DNA from: Kitasatospora purpeofusca
GTDB taxonomy: Bacteria > Actinomycetota > Actinomycetes > Streptomycetales > Streptomycetaceae
Reading direction: 5' to 3'
Assembly: GCF_000718025.1 (NCBI RefSeq)
Contig: NZ_JODS01000008.1
Coordinates: forward strand, 1-64,000
DNA length: 64,000 bases
The notes beneath the pieces are model-generated. The model was not told the DNA's origin and did no database searches. It saw only the letters and a program-made list of their open reading frames with translations. The position numbers were made by a program, and so were the translations under genes. This document shows, piece by piece, positions 41,051-48,781 of the stretch (positions are counted from its first letter, which is position 1; the number at the start of each line of letters is the position of its first letter).

Positions 41051-42184
41051 ATGACCACACTGCTGGACGGCTATCGCGATCACATCGTCGCCGCGCACAA
41101 GCAACCGCTGTTCCTGCTGCTGGTCGGGTTCATCACCTCGTTCGTCTTCATCCGGTTCAGCGTGCGGATGATCAGGGCCCAGGTCCGCTGGTGGCCCGGC
41201 AACGTGACGCCCGGCGGGCTGCACATCCACCACATGGTCTTCGGTCTGGGCTTCCTGCTGGTCGGCGGCATCGGGGTGTTCGCCACCTACGGCGGCCACC
41301 CGTGGATCGACCTCTTCGGCCTGCTCTTCGGCATCGGCTGCGGCCTGGTGCTGGACGAGTTCGCGCTGATCCTGCACCTGGACGACGTCTACTGGAGCGA
41401 GCAGGGCCGCAAGTCGGTGGACGCGGTGATCTTCGGCATCCTCTTCACCGGCCTGCTGCTGGTCGGCTACGTGCCGCTCGGTGCCGAGCCCACCGGGGAG
41501 ACCAGGTGGGGCCTGGTCACGGTGATCTCGGTGAACGCGCTGGCCATGGTCGTCACCCTGCTCAAGGGCAAGATGTGGACCGGCCTGCTCGGCATCATGG
41601 TGCCCGGCCTCTCCTGGGTCGGCGCGATCCGGCTGGCCCGGCCCAGCAGCCCCTGGGCGCGCTGGCGGTACGCCGGGCGCCCGCGCCGCCGGGCCCGGGC
41701 GCTCCGGCGCGAGCGTCGTCTGCACCGGCGCGCGGACATCGCCCGCACCTGGCTTTTCGACCTGATCGCCGGGGCGCCGGACAAGGTGTCGGCGAACCAC
41801 CCGGCCGCCCACCGGGTGGCCGAGCGGATGGCCGCCCGGGCCAGCGCCCACCTGGACGCGCACGCGGCCCGGGCGCTGACCCGGCGCTCCGCGCGGCTGG
41901 CCGACCGGCGCTCGGCGGCGGGCGGGGAGCACCCGTCGGGCAGTCACCGGACCTCCGGGGCGAACGGCAACGGCGGCGCCGCCGGCCACGGGGCGGCGTA
42001 CGGCGGGCCGGGCGGCTACGGCGGGTCGGCCGATCAGGCGGGGCCGCGGGACGGGTCCCAGCGGCGCCGTCGCACCGTCCGGGCCGGCCGGGACCGGACG
42101 TACGCCGTCCGGCCGACCGGGCAGTCCCTCCGTCCGGGGCGACACCGCTGGTTGCGGCCGCGGACGCGTCGGATGAGCCGTTAG
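41051..42184 (+). CDS. Integral membrane protein with Arg-rich tail
   Basis: A 377-residue protein with about seven hydrophobic spans in the first 205 residues and a conserved-looking exposed block, WWPGNVTPGGLHIHHMVFG, containing three His residues, plus LVLDEFALILHLDDVYW. His and acidic clusters in the membrane could bind metal. The last 170 residues are Arg/Ala/Gly-rich and cytoplasmic. The family occurs in Streptomyces, but I know of no function. ATG at 41051 after GAAGGTAAG. It probably shares a transcript with the ThrE-type gene. Confidence 0.75.
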   Translation: MTTLLDGYRDHIVAAHKQPLFLLLVGFITSFVFIRFSVRMIRAQVRWWPGNVTPGGLHIHHMVFGLGFLLVGGIGVFATYGGHPWIDLFGLLFGIGCGLVLDEFALILHLDDVYWSEQGRKSVDAVIFGILFTGLLLVGYVPLGAEPTGETRWGLVTVISVNALAMVVTLLKGKMWTGLLGIMVPGLSWVGAIRLARPSSPWARWRYAGRPRRRARALRRERRLHRRADIARTWLFDLIAGAPDKVSANHPAAHRVAERMAARASAHLDAHAARALTRRSARLADRRSAAGGEHPSGSHRTSGANGNGGAAGHGAAYGGPGGYGGSADQAGPRDGSQRRRRTVRAGRDRTYAVRPTGQSLRPGRHRWLRPRTRRMSR

Positions 42185-42491
42185 TTCGCATACCCTGGCC
42201 GCCCGGTCGGGACCGTACTGCGGTCGGATCATCAGATGGTCACCCGGCCGGCGGTGCGGACTTGAGGTGTGAAACCCGCCCGGCTTGAGAACATGGCGAG
42301 CAGTGACCGTCTTGTCACGGAACGGGATGTTTTGCCGCACCTCTCGGCGCCGGACGGGCGGCGGGTGGGCGACGGTCCGGCGATCCGCCGGAACCGCTCG
42401 GCCCCCGCCGCGCCCGGTCCCGTCGCCGCCCCGGCCGCACCGCGGCGCGGGTGCGCGGCCGCTCCCTCGTGACCGTACGAAGGGATGAATC
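42185..42491 (+). other. Leader/promoter region of the NlpC/P60 gene
   Basis: No gene is supported. It contains a dyad GTGAC-CGTCTT-GTCAC (42303-42318) within an AT-richer patch (GGGATGTTTTGCC just after). I looked for the ydaO-type c-di-AMP riboswitch that precedes many actinomycete wall hydrolases and did not find its conserved blocks. Confidence 0.4.
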
Positions 42492-43922
42492 GTGGCGCGC
42501 AGATTCCTGCCGACCCTCCTGTTGTCCCTCACCGCCCTGCTCGGACTGCTCCCCGTCGCGGCGGCCGCCCCGGCGGAGCCGGGCGAGCCCAGCGCGGCCG
42601 CGGCCGAACCGTCCGGGGCCGGTTCCTCCGGTTCCTCCGGCTCCGCGGGCGGGCCCGGTCCCGCCGGAGCGCCGGGGGAGGAGGCCTACCCCTCCACCGA
42701 GGAGATCGACCGGTCCCGGGCCGAGGCCGACGCCACGGCCGGCTCGGTCGCCGCCATCGAGGCCGGCCTCACCGCCGCCAGGGCCGAACTCGACACCGCC
42801 GCCCGGACCGCCGAACAGGCCGTCGAGGCGTACAACGGCGCTCAACTGGCCCTCACCCGGGCCCGGGCCGAGGAGTCCGCCGCCGCCGACCGTTCGGCGG
42901 CCGCCGAGGCCGAACGGTCCGCCGCCGCCGAGGACGCCGCGGCCCTGGCCGCCGAAACGTACCGGCAGGGCACCAGCGCCGAGCTGTCCGCGATCAACGC
43001 CCTGCTCGGCGCACGCGGCCCGCGCGAGGCCGGGGACCGGGCCGCCGTGGTCGGGGTCGCCAGCGACCGTTCCCGGCAGATCCTCGACGCGGCCGTCTCC
43101 ACGGCCGCCGGGGCAGCTCGGGCCGCGGCCGCCGCGCGCACCGCGGCCGAGACCGCCGAACGGGCCGCCGCGGCGGTCGGCGCCGCCCGGGAGCAGGCCG
43201 AGGCCCGACTGACGGACCAGCAGAACCAGGTCACGTCGACCGGCCTGAGGTGCGAACAACTGCTGGCCGAACTGGCGGCCGCCCGGCACACGACGGTCGA
43301 GCTGGAGCGGCAGCGCCGCGAGGCGCTGGAGGCGATCGCGGCCCGGGAGGCCGAGGCGGCGGCGCGCGCGGCCGCGGAGAAGGCCGCCGCCGAACGCGAG
43401 GCGGCGGAACGGGCCGCGGCCGAGCTGGCCGCGGCGGAGAAGGCGGCCGCCGAACGGGCCGCCGCCGAGGCCGCTGCCGCTGCTGCCGCCGCCGCTTCGA
43501 CCCCTGCGAAGACCGGCCAGGCCGCCGCCGCACCCCCGGCCGGGCGGCCCTGGTCCGCGGAGGGCGCGGCCTCCGCCGTGGCCTTCGCCCGCGCCAGGAT
43601 CGGCCTGCCCTACATCTGGGGCGGCGAGGGCCCGGCCGGCTACGACTGCTCCGGGCTGACCATGATGGCCTGGCGCGAGGGCGGCAAGCGGCTCAACCAC
43701 TTCGCCGCCGACCAGTACGCGCAGTCCACCCCGGTCACCTACCGCCAGCTGCGCCCCGGCGACCTGGTCTTCTGGAGCGCCACCGGCCGCGCCGCCGACA
43801 TCCACCACGTCGGCCTCTACATCGGCGACGACCAGATGATCGAGGCCCCCCGGGTGGGGATGCCGGTCAAGCAGGCCAGCCTCTGGATCATGGGCACCCC
43901 GGACTTCTACGCCCGCCCCTGA
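42492..43922 (+). CDS. Secreted NlpC/P60 peptidoglycan hydrolase with coiled coil
   Basis: A 476-residue secreted hydrolase. It has a signal peptide (ARRFLPTLLLSLTALLGLLPVAAAA), a Gly/Ser linker, a long Ala/Glu/Arg coiled coil (about 75-340, with repeats such as AAEKAAAERAAAEA) and a C-terminal NlpC/P60 domain. The catalytic cysteine is C386 in GYDCSGL and the histidine H439 in HHVGLYIG. It cleaves stem peptides of the cell wall (gamma-D-Glu-diamino-acid bond in this family). The coiled coil resembles RipA-type autoinhibitory or FtsEX-interacting regions. GTG at 42492 follows GAAGGGATG. Monocistronic. Confidence 0.92.
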   Translation: MARRFLPTLLLSLTALLGLLPVAAAAPAEPGEPSAAAAEPSGAGSSGSSGSAGGPGPAGAPGEEAYPSTEEIDRSRAEADATAGSVAAIEAGLTAARAELDTAARTAEQAVEAYNGAQLALTRARAEESAAADRSAAAEAERSAAAEDAAALAAETYRQGTSAELSAINALLGARGPREAGDRAAVVGVASDRSRQILDAAVSTAAGAARAAAAARTAAETAERAAAAVGAAREQAEARLTDQQNQVTSTGLRCEQLLAELAAARHTTVELERQRREALEAIAAREAEAAARAAAEKAAAEREAAERAAAELAAAEKAAAERAAAEAAAAAAAAASTPAKTGQAAAAPPAGRPWSAEGAASAVAFARARIGLPYIWGGEGPAGYDCSGLTMMAWREGGKRLNHFAADQYAQSTPVTYRQLRPGDLVFWSATGRAADIHHVGLYIGDDQMIEAPRVGMPVKQASLWIMGTPDFYARP

Positions 43923-44020
43923 CCGGCCGCCGCCCGGGCCGTGGGTTCTCAAAATTAGCTGCGCTTTCTCACGAGCCCTTCGCCGTGGCTGCGCGCGCGA
44001 AGAGCGGGTGGGACACGGAG

Positions 44021-44548
44021 TCAGCGGCAGAGATCCATGATCGTGTCGTCGAAGTCGGGGAACTCCCGGGTTGCTTGCTCGATGACGGCAGCGGGCAGCT
44101 GCTGCCGGTCGGGGGCGAACCGTTCCGCGACGGCCCTGAGCTCCGGGTTGGGCTGCGGCACCCAGCCGGGCTCGTACAAGAAGGCTGCTTCCCAGGGGCC
44201 GAAGCCGCCGGCCAGCAGCCACAGGAAGTCGCCCAGGTCGCGCGCCAGTACGCCCGTCTCGCCTTCGGAGCCGAGGAAGACGACGGGCTGGTCGATGAGC
44301 GGGCGGCCTGGGCGGACCAGCCAGAACGCCGCGTATCCACCCGTGCCGTCCTGACCGAACACACGGAAGTCGTCACCGTTCAACTCCGTGTTGCCGGTCC
44401 AGGCCCGGAGCCAGTCGGTGGTGTCCTCGGCGGACCGGAAGTCCGGGAAGGGCTCGAAGTCGATCCCCTTGCCGTCGTCGTAGTCGAACGGAACCGCCAG
44501 GGCGGCGGCGAGTGCGACAGGGAGCTGTCGATCACTGGTGTCAGTCAC
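44021..44548 (-). CDS. SMI1/KNR4 (SUKH)-like protein, orphan immunity candidate
   Basis: A 175-residue acidic protein. FDYDDGKGIDFEPFPDF opens the chain, and RVFGQDGTGGYAAFWLV followed by PVVFLGSEGETGVLARDLGDFLWLL matches the SMI1/KNR4 pattern. In bacteria such proteins commonly neutralise contact-dependent or polymorphic toxins. No toxin gene is adjacent, so it is an orphan or has a housekeeping role. Local GC content is lower than in neighbours, hinting at acquisition. Start GTG at 44546-44548. Confidence 0.72.
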   Translation of the reverse strand: MTDTSDRQLPVALAAALAVPFDYDDGKGIDFEPFPDFRSAEDTTDWLRAWTGNTELNGDDFRVFGQDGTGGYAAFWLVRPGRPLIDQPVVFLGSEGETGVLARDLGDFLWLLAGGFGPWEAAFLYEPGWVPQPNPELRAVAERFAPDRQQLPAAVIEQATREFPDFDDTIMDLCR

Positions 44549-44590
44549 GTGGAGAGGCTAGCCACGACCACTGTCATCCGCCGGGGACCG

Positions 44591-45214
44591 TCACGGCGTC
44601 GGCGGTCGCAGGTCCAGGGCCTCGGCGAGGGCAGCGGTGACCGGGCCGGCGTGATCGGGCAGGTGATGGGCGGCCCACCCGGCGGCCAGGGTGTGGAAGG
44701 CCGTCAGGTCGCGCTCGACGCCGGCGAGCAGGCGGCGGGCCTCGGCGGCCGGGAGCTCGATCACCGGGCCGTCGTCCAGCTCCGCGTCGACGAGGAGGCG
44801 GACGGTGTCGTCCACCCGTTCGACCTGGGCGACGGGGTCGTGCCCGAACCAGGTCGCGCCGCCGCCGTCGAGCACGTCGAACCAGTCGCGCCACTCGTCG
44901 ATCCCCGCACAGCAGCCCGGCAGGAAGGTGGTGCCGGTGGCGCTGTCCGTCACCCGCACCCCGCCGGCCGCGTACAGCGAGTCGAAGGTGAGCAGCCCGT
45001 GCAGGAAGGAGTCGAGCGGCTCGCGCGGGCGGGGCGGGCGGCGGGGGCGGTGCCAGGGCTCGGGGTCGAGGTCGTTGAAGCCGACGATGCGCATCACCGC
45101 CGTGCCGACCTCGGCCGGGGTGAGCCGGCCGTGCAGCGTCAGGTACGGGTCGACCTCGGCGACCGGCCAGAGTTCGAAGCCGTCGGGGTCCCAGTAGTCC
45201 AGCACGGGCTGCAT
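44591..45214 (-). CDS. Hypothetical protein
   Basis: A 207-residue protein beginning QPVLDYWDPDGFELWPVAEVD. It contains Trp/Asp-rich segments, a Cys pair in FLPGCCAGIDEWRDWF and a helical end (AGPVTAALAEALDL). I do not recognise the family; WFDVLDGGGATWFGHDPVA gives the look of SUKH-adjacent or immunity-type proteins, but this is weak. It is 42 bases upstream of the SMI1-like gene on the same strand, so the two may form a unit. ATG at 45214 is used. Confidence 0.6.
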   Translation of the reverse strand: MQPVLDYWDPDGFELWPVAEVDPYLTLHGRLTPAEVGTAVMRIVGFNDLDPEPWHRPRRPPRPREPLDSFLHGLLTFDSLYAAGGVRVTDSATGTTFLPGCCAGIDEWRDWFDVLDGGGATWFGHDPVAQVERVDDTVRLLVDAELDDGPVIELPAAEARRLLAGVERDLTAFHTLAAGWAAHHLPDHAGPVTAALAEALDLRPPTP

Positions 45215-45378
45215 CACGATCACCCGGGCCAGTGTTCCGCAGGCCCGGGGCGTCCGCACCGGGATTTCGCGCGTGGGGCCGTGGTGGGAGCCGGGGTGCT
45301 GGGCGGTCCGTCAGGGGCGGCGTCCAGGAGCGGAATAAATCGGATGCCGTCGCCGAAACCCCGCCGTACCGTGGGCGG

Positions 45379-46692
45379 ATGGGCAACGAGACGAACGGCG
45401 GGCCCCGGGAGCCGGGCAGTGGCCGACCGGGCGAGCGGACCGACGCGGGTGACGGGATCGAGATCCGCGCGATCGGCGAGGACGAGGTCGAGGCGTGGGA
45501 CCGCGCGCTGGCCCTGGGTTTCCTGCGCTCGCACATCGGCCGGGCGACGGAGTACCGCCGTCGGCAGTGGGAGCCGGGCCGGATGGTCGGGGCGCTGGCC
45601 GACGGCCGGTTCGTGGCCACCTTCCGCAGCTTCGACACCGAGCTGACCGTCCCCGGCGGCGCGGTCGTCACGGCCGACGCGATCACCGCCGTCACCGTGA
45701 CCGCCACCCACCGACGGCGCGGCCTGCTCCGCCGGATGATGACCGCGGACCTCGAGGCCGCCCGGGAGCGCGGCGTCCCGGTCGCGATCCTGATCGCCGC
45801 CGAGTACAACATCTACGGCCGCTACGGCTTCGGCCCCGCGACCCGGGGCCACGGCTGGAACATCGACCTGCTCCGGGCCGGCGGCCTGCGGGACGGCCTG
45901 CCCACCGTGCCCGGCGGGCGGATCGACCTGGTGGAGATGGCGGAGCTGCGCAAGATCGGCCCCGAGCTGTTCGACCGCTGGCGGGTCACCCAGGCCGGTG
46001 TGATCGCCCGGGACGAGCTGATCTGGCAGCGGTCGACCGGCGAGATCGAGGTACCCGGCTTCGACTGGAAGGAGCCGTTCGCGGCCGTCCACCGGGACGC
46101 CGACGGCACCCCGACCGGTCTGGCCGTCTACCGGATCGACGACGAGTGGGACGGCTCCTACCCGAACTGCACGCTCACCCTCGTCGACCTGTTCGCCCTC
46201 GACCGGCCCACCGCCACCGAGCTGTGGCGGTTCGTCTGCTCGATCGACTGGGTCCGCAAGGTCGTGGTCGAGAACGTCGGCCCGGACGACCCGCTGCCGG
46301 TGCTGCTGAACGACCCGCGGGCCGCGACGCCGCACGTCGACAACGCCGACTACATGTGGCTGCGGGTGCTCGACATCGAGGCCGCGTTCAACGCCCGGAC
46401 GTACGGCGCGGCCGGTCGCACGGTGCTGGAGGTCGACGACCCGGCGGGCTACGTGGCCGGGCGCTGGGCGGTCGAGGTCGCCGAGGACGGCACCGGCCGC
46501 TGCGTCCGGACGGCCGACGAACCCGATCTGGCGCTGGACGCCTCGGCGCTGGGCGCGCTCTACCTGGGCGGCGAGACGCTGCCGAGGCTCGCCGTGGCCG
46601 GGCTGGTCACCGAGCTGCGCCCCGGCGCGGCGGCGGCCGCGGACCTGCTGTTCCGCACGCCGCTGTCGGCCTGGAACATCGACGGATTCTGA
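45379..46692 (+). CDS. Eis-type GNAT N-acetyltransferase
   Basis: A 437-residue protein with the Eis architecture: an N-terminal GNAT domain (TAVTVTATHRRRGLLRRMM is the acetyl-CoA loop), a second GNAT-like domain and a C-terminal sterol-carrier-like domain (from about 330). The final PLSAWNIDGF supplies the free C-terminal carboxylate that acts in catalysis in mycobacterial Eis, where the end is also Phe. The enzyme acetylates amines of aminoglycosides, peptides or proteins. ATG at 45379. The first 25 residues are disordered. It could give low-level aminoglycoside or capreomycin modification; the substrate is unknown. Confidence 0.9.
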   Translation: MGNETNGGPREPGSGRPGERTDAGDGIEIRAIGEDEVEAWDRALALGFLRSHIGRATEYRRRQWEPGRMVGALADGRFVATFRSFDTELTVPGGAVVTADAITAVTVTATHRRRGLLRRMMTADLEAARERGVPVAILIAAEYNIYGRYGFGPATRGHGWNIDLLRAGGLRDGLPTVPGGRIDLVEMAELRKIGPELFDRWRVTQAGVIARDELIWQRSTGEIEVPGFDWKEPFAAVHRDADGTPTGLAVYRIDDEWDGSYPNCTLTLVDLFALDRPTATELWRFVCSIDWVRKVVVENVGPDDPLPVLLNDPRAATPHVDNADYMWLRVLDIEAAFNARTYGAAGRTVLEVDDPAGYVAGRWAVEVAEDGTGRCVRTADEPDLALDASALGALYLGGETLPRLAVAGLVTELRPGAAAAADLLFRTPLSAWNIDGF

Positions 46693-46714
46693 GTCGCCCG
46701 CACCGCCGGGAAAC

Positions 46715-46744
46715 GGCCGGTCCGCTTTCCGCGGGCCGGCCTTT
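46715..46744. terminator. Terminator between eis-like and tetR genes
   Basis: GGCCGGTCCGC (46715-46725) pairs with GCGGGCCGGCC (46731-46741, one G-U), loop TTTCC, followed by TTT. It serves the convergent genes. Confidence 0.8.
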
Positions 46745-46771
46745 CGCTTGGCCGAGTGCCGTTTCCTCGCG

Positions 46772-47554
46772 CTATTTGACGGCGGTCTTCCCGATGGTGG
46801 GAAGAATGAAGTCCTGGATGAGCCCCTTGGCGTCGCGGACGATCGGCCGGAACACCCGGTAGCGCGAGAGGTTGATCACCCGGGCCGCCATGGGGGTGGA
46901 CCGGCGGACGAATTCCCGGGTGCGCTCGGTGTCCTCGGTCCGGTCGAAGACCCAGTAGAGGACGACGACCATGAGGTGCAGCCAGAGCACGTCGGGCAGC
47001 AGCTCGACCAGTTCGGCGTCCAGCTTCGGTGCCAGGTCCGAGCCCTGCAGCACGTCGCGGAACAGCGCGACCGCGGTGGCCCGGGCCGGGTGCGACTCGT
47101 TGGAGAACGGGCTCAGGGCGCTGGTGGGGTCGGCCGCCGTCCGGAAGAACTGCGCGGCGAACTCGTGGTACGGGGCCGCCGTGTCGAGCCAGGAGACCAG
47201 GGCGATTTCCAGGCGCTCGGCGAAGTCCCGGGTATCGGCCATGCGATTCCTGGCGTCCGCCGCATGGTCGTACGTCATCCGGTCGTAGAAACCCTGGATG
47301 AGAAATTCTTTCGCCGAGAAGTAGTAATAGGCATTTCCGACCGAAACGCCCGCCTCGGCGGCGATGGCGCGCATGGTGGTCTTCTCGTAGCCGCGCTCCT
47401 GGAAGAGCCGCATCGCGGTCTCCAGGATCAGGGCCCGGGTCTGCTCGCTCTTGTCCGTCTTCGGCTGGGCGCGGCTGCCACGTGTCTCGGCGGGCGCCGA
47501 AGGGGTGCCGCCGTCGGTGCCGCTGCCGTCGTTCGTCGCTGCCAGGTCGTCCAC
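46772..47554 (-). CDS. TetR family regulator
   Basis: A 260-residue TetR regulator. After a 35-residue disordered start, the DNA-binding domain runs LILETAMRLFQERGYEKTTM, then AIAAEAGVSVGNAYYYFSAKE. The C-terminal ligand domain is helical and ends INLSRYRVFRPIVRD. Start is the GTG at 47552-47554. It is divergent from an acetyltransferase gene, and two GAACGCGTTC palindromes lie in the 198-base gap, most likely its operators. The ligand is unknown. Confidence 0.9.
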   Translation of the reverse strand: MDDLAATNDGSGTDGGTPSAPAETRGSRAQPKTDKSEQTRALILETAMRLFQERGYEKTTMRAIAAEAGVSVGNAYYYFSAKEFLIQGFYDRMTYDHAADARNRMADTRDFAERLEIALVSWLDTAAPYHEFAAQFFRTAADPTSALSPFSNESHPARATAVALFRDVLQGSDLAPKLDAELVELLPDVLWLHLMVVVLYWVFDRTEDTERTREFVRRSTPMAARVINLSRYRVFRPIVRDAKGLIQDFILPTIGKTAVK

Positions 47555-47678
47555 GGCCCCGAGCCTAGCCCGATCGGCCCAGTCCCAGGCGGTGTCGGCG
47601 CGGTGCGGCACCGGATGCCCCCTCCGCATCCGGTGCCCACACGGGCGCCGCTCTCCGTTAACTCTCCTCGAGTCACTT

Positions 47679-47690
47679 CGAACGCGTTCA
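47679..47690. promoter_or_regulatory. Palindromic operator, copy 1
   Basis: GAACGCGTTC palindrome (core 47680-47689) with an outer CG/CA mismatch, 125 bases from the tetR start. Its core is identical to copy 2, 40 bases downstream, so centres are about four helical turns apart. Confidence 0.7.
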
Positions 47691-47718
47691 AAAGCATGCC
47701 ATGACTTCGGACCGGGCT

Positions 47719-47730
47719 TGAACGCGTTCA
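47719..47730. promoter_or_regulatory. Palindromic operator, copy 2
   Basis: TGAACGCGTTCA, a perfect 12-base palindrome, 22 bases before the acetyltransferase GTG; it would cover that gene's promoter. Probable binding site of the divergent TetR regulator. Confidence 0.72.
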
Positions 47731-47752
47731 GGGCGGATGAGAGGCTCGTTCC

Positions 47753-48295
47753 GTGATCACCACCATCCGCCGGGGGAACGCCCGGGACGCCGAGGCCGTC
47801 GCCGCACTGCACGCCGCCAGCTGGCGCAGCGCGTACACCGGCATCGTCCCCGACAGCGCCCTCGGTGACGGGCTGGCGGACGAGCGGCGCGAGATCTGGG
47901 AGTTGCGGCTGAGCGTCGACTACGGCGCCCCGGAGGCGACCCCCGAGCTGCTGATCGCCGAACAGGCCGGCGACACCGTGGGCTTCGCCTACCTGGTCCC
48001 GATGCCGGACGGCCGGGTGCTGCTCGACAACCTGCACGTCCGCCCCGGGCTGACCGGTGCCGGGATCGGCGGGGACCTGCTGGAGGCGGCCTGCGCCTAC
48101 GTCGCCCGGCAGCACCCCGGAGCGGACCTCTACCTGGAGGTGCTGCAGGCCAACACTCGCGCGATCGCCTTCTACGAGCGCGCGGGCGGCAGGCGCACCG
48201 CGGCCGGGCAGGGCGTCTTCCCCGGCGGTCACACGCTGCCCGAGTACGAGTACACCTGGTCGGCCGTCGCGCCGGCCGGTCAGTCGTGGTCGTAG
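47753..48295 (+). CDS. GNAT family N-acetyltransferase
   Basis: A 180-residue single-domain acetyltransferase: TIRRGNARDAEAVAALHAAS at the start, SWRSAYTGIVPD, LLDNLHVRPGLTGAGIGGDL (acetyl-CoA pyrophosphate loop) and NTRAIAFYERAGGRR. It resembles the YobR/RimI-like group that acetylates small amines or proteins. GTG at 47753. It is probably repressed by the divergent TetR regulator through the palindromes upstream. Its 3' end overlaps the convergent macrodomain gene by 16 bases. Confidence 0.87.
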   Translation: MITTIRRGNARDAEAVAALHAASWRSAYTGIVPDSALGDGLADERREIWELRLSVDYGAPEATPELLIAEQAGDTVGFAYLVPMPDGRVLLDNLHVRPGLTGAGIGGDLLEAACAYVARQHPGADLYLEVLQANTRAIAFYERAGGRRTAAGQGVFPGGHTLPEYEYTWSAVAPAGQSWS

Positions 48296-48771
48296 ACCGT
48301 CACCGGTACCCCCCGTTCCGTCAGCCGGGCCCGTACCAGGGGCTCCACCATCTCCCAGCGCCCGCCCGCCAGTCCGCAGCCGATCCGCGGCATGTGCACC
48401 GAGGCGCCCAGGGACAGCGCGTGTCCGCCGAGCGTCGCCAGCGCGGTGTCGATCGCCTCGTACCGCACCGGCGGCCCGGAGGAGCGGCCCGTCCGGATGC
48501 CGCGCTGGCCGATCAGGTTCGCCACCCAGAGGTACTCCGTCACCTGGACCAACTGCACCGCGCCGAGCCCGAAGTCGTTCTTCGAGCGCTCCCGGTGCCA
48601 CCGCCGGTAGGCAGCCTCCGGCTCGGCCCACCGCCGGGAGACCGCCAGTACGAACCCCCTCCCCCAACCTCCGAGGTCGTTGCAGACGTGCGCGATCACC
48701 TTCACCCCCTTGCCCAGGGGCGCCGTGGCATCGCCCCGGACGTAGTCGATGGTGCTCGCTGCCGCCGTCAT
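48280..48771 (-). CDS. Macrodomain protein (Poa1/TARG1-like)
   Basis: A 163-residue macrodomain: YVRGDATAPLGKGVKVIAHVCNDLGGWGRG is the first ADP-ribose loop (read in two parts: YVRGDATAPLG and IAHVCNDLGGWGRG), and HMPRIGCGLAGGRWEMVEPL the second. The NDLGGWGRGF variant with G-rich loop is typical of the ALC1/Poa1-like group that removes ADP-ribose from acidic residues or hydrolyses ADP-ribose-1''-phosphate. ATG at 48769-48771. It lies between an acetyltransferase and an MFS gene, 11 bases beyond the latter's stop on the same strand. Confidence 0.88.
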   Translation of the reverse strand: MTAAASTIDYVRGDATAPLGKGVKVIAHVCNDLGGWGRGFVLAVSRRWAEPEAAYRRWHRERSKNDFGLGAVQLVQVTEYLWVANLIGQRGIRTGRSSGPPVRYEAIDTALATLGGHALSLGASVHMPRIGCGLAGGRWEMVEPLVRARLTERGVPVTVYDHD

Positions 48772-48781
48772 ACCCCGCAAG

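Noticed and set aside
42303..42318. Crp-type site before the NlpC/P60 gene
   Set aside because: The dyad is 16 bases long and does not fit the GTG-N6-GNCAC spacing of Streptomyces Crp.
42185..42491. c-di-AMP (ydaO) riboswitch before the wall hydrolase
   Set aside because: None of the conserved aptamer blocks was found on reading the leader.
38726..42532. Minus-strand frame of 1268 codons
   Set aside because: Antisense to DedA, ThrE and membrane protein genes; composition typical of high-GC shadows.
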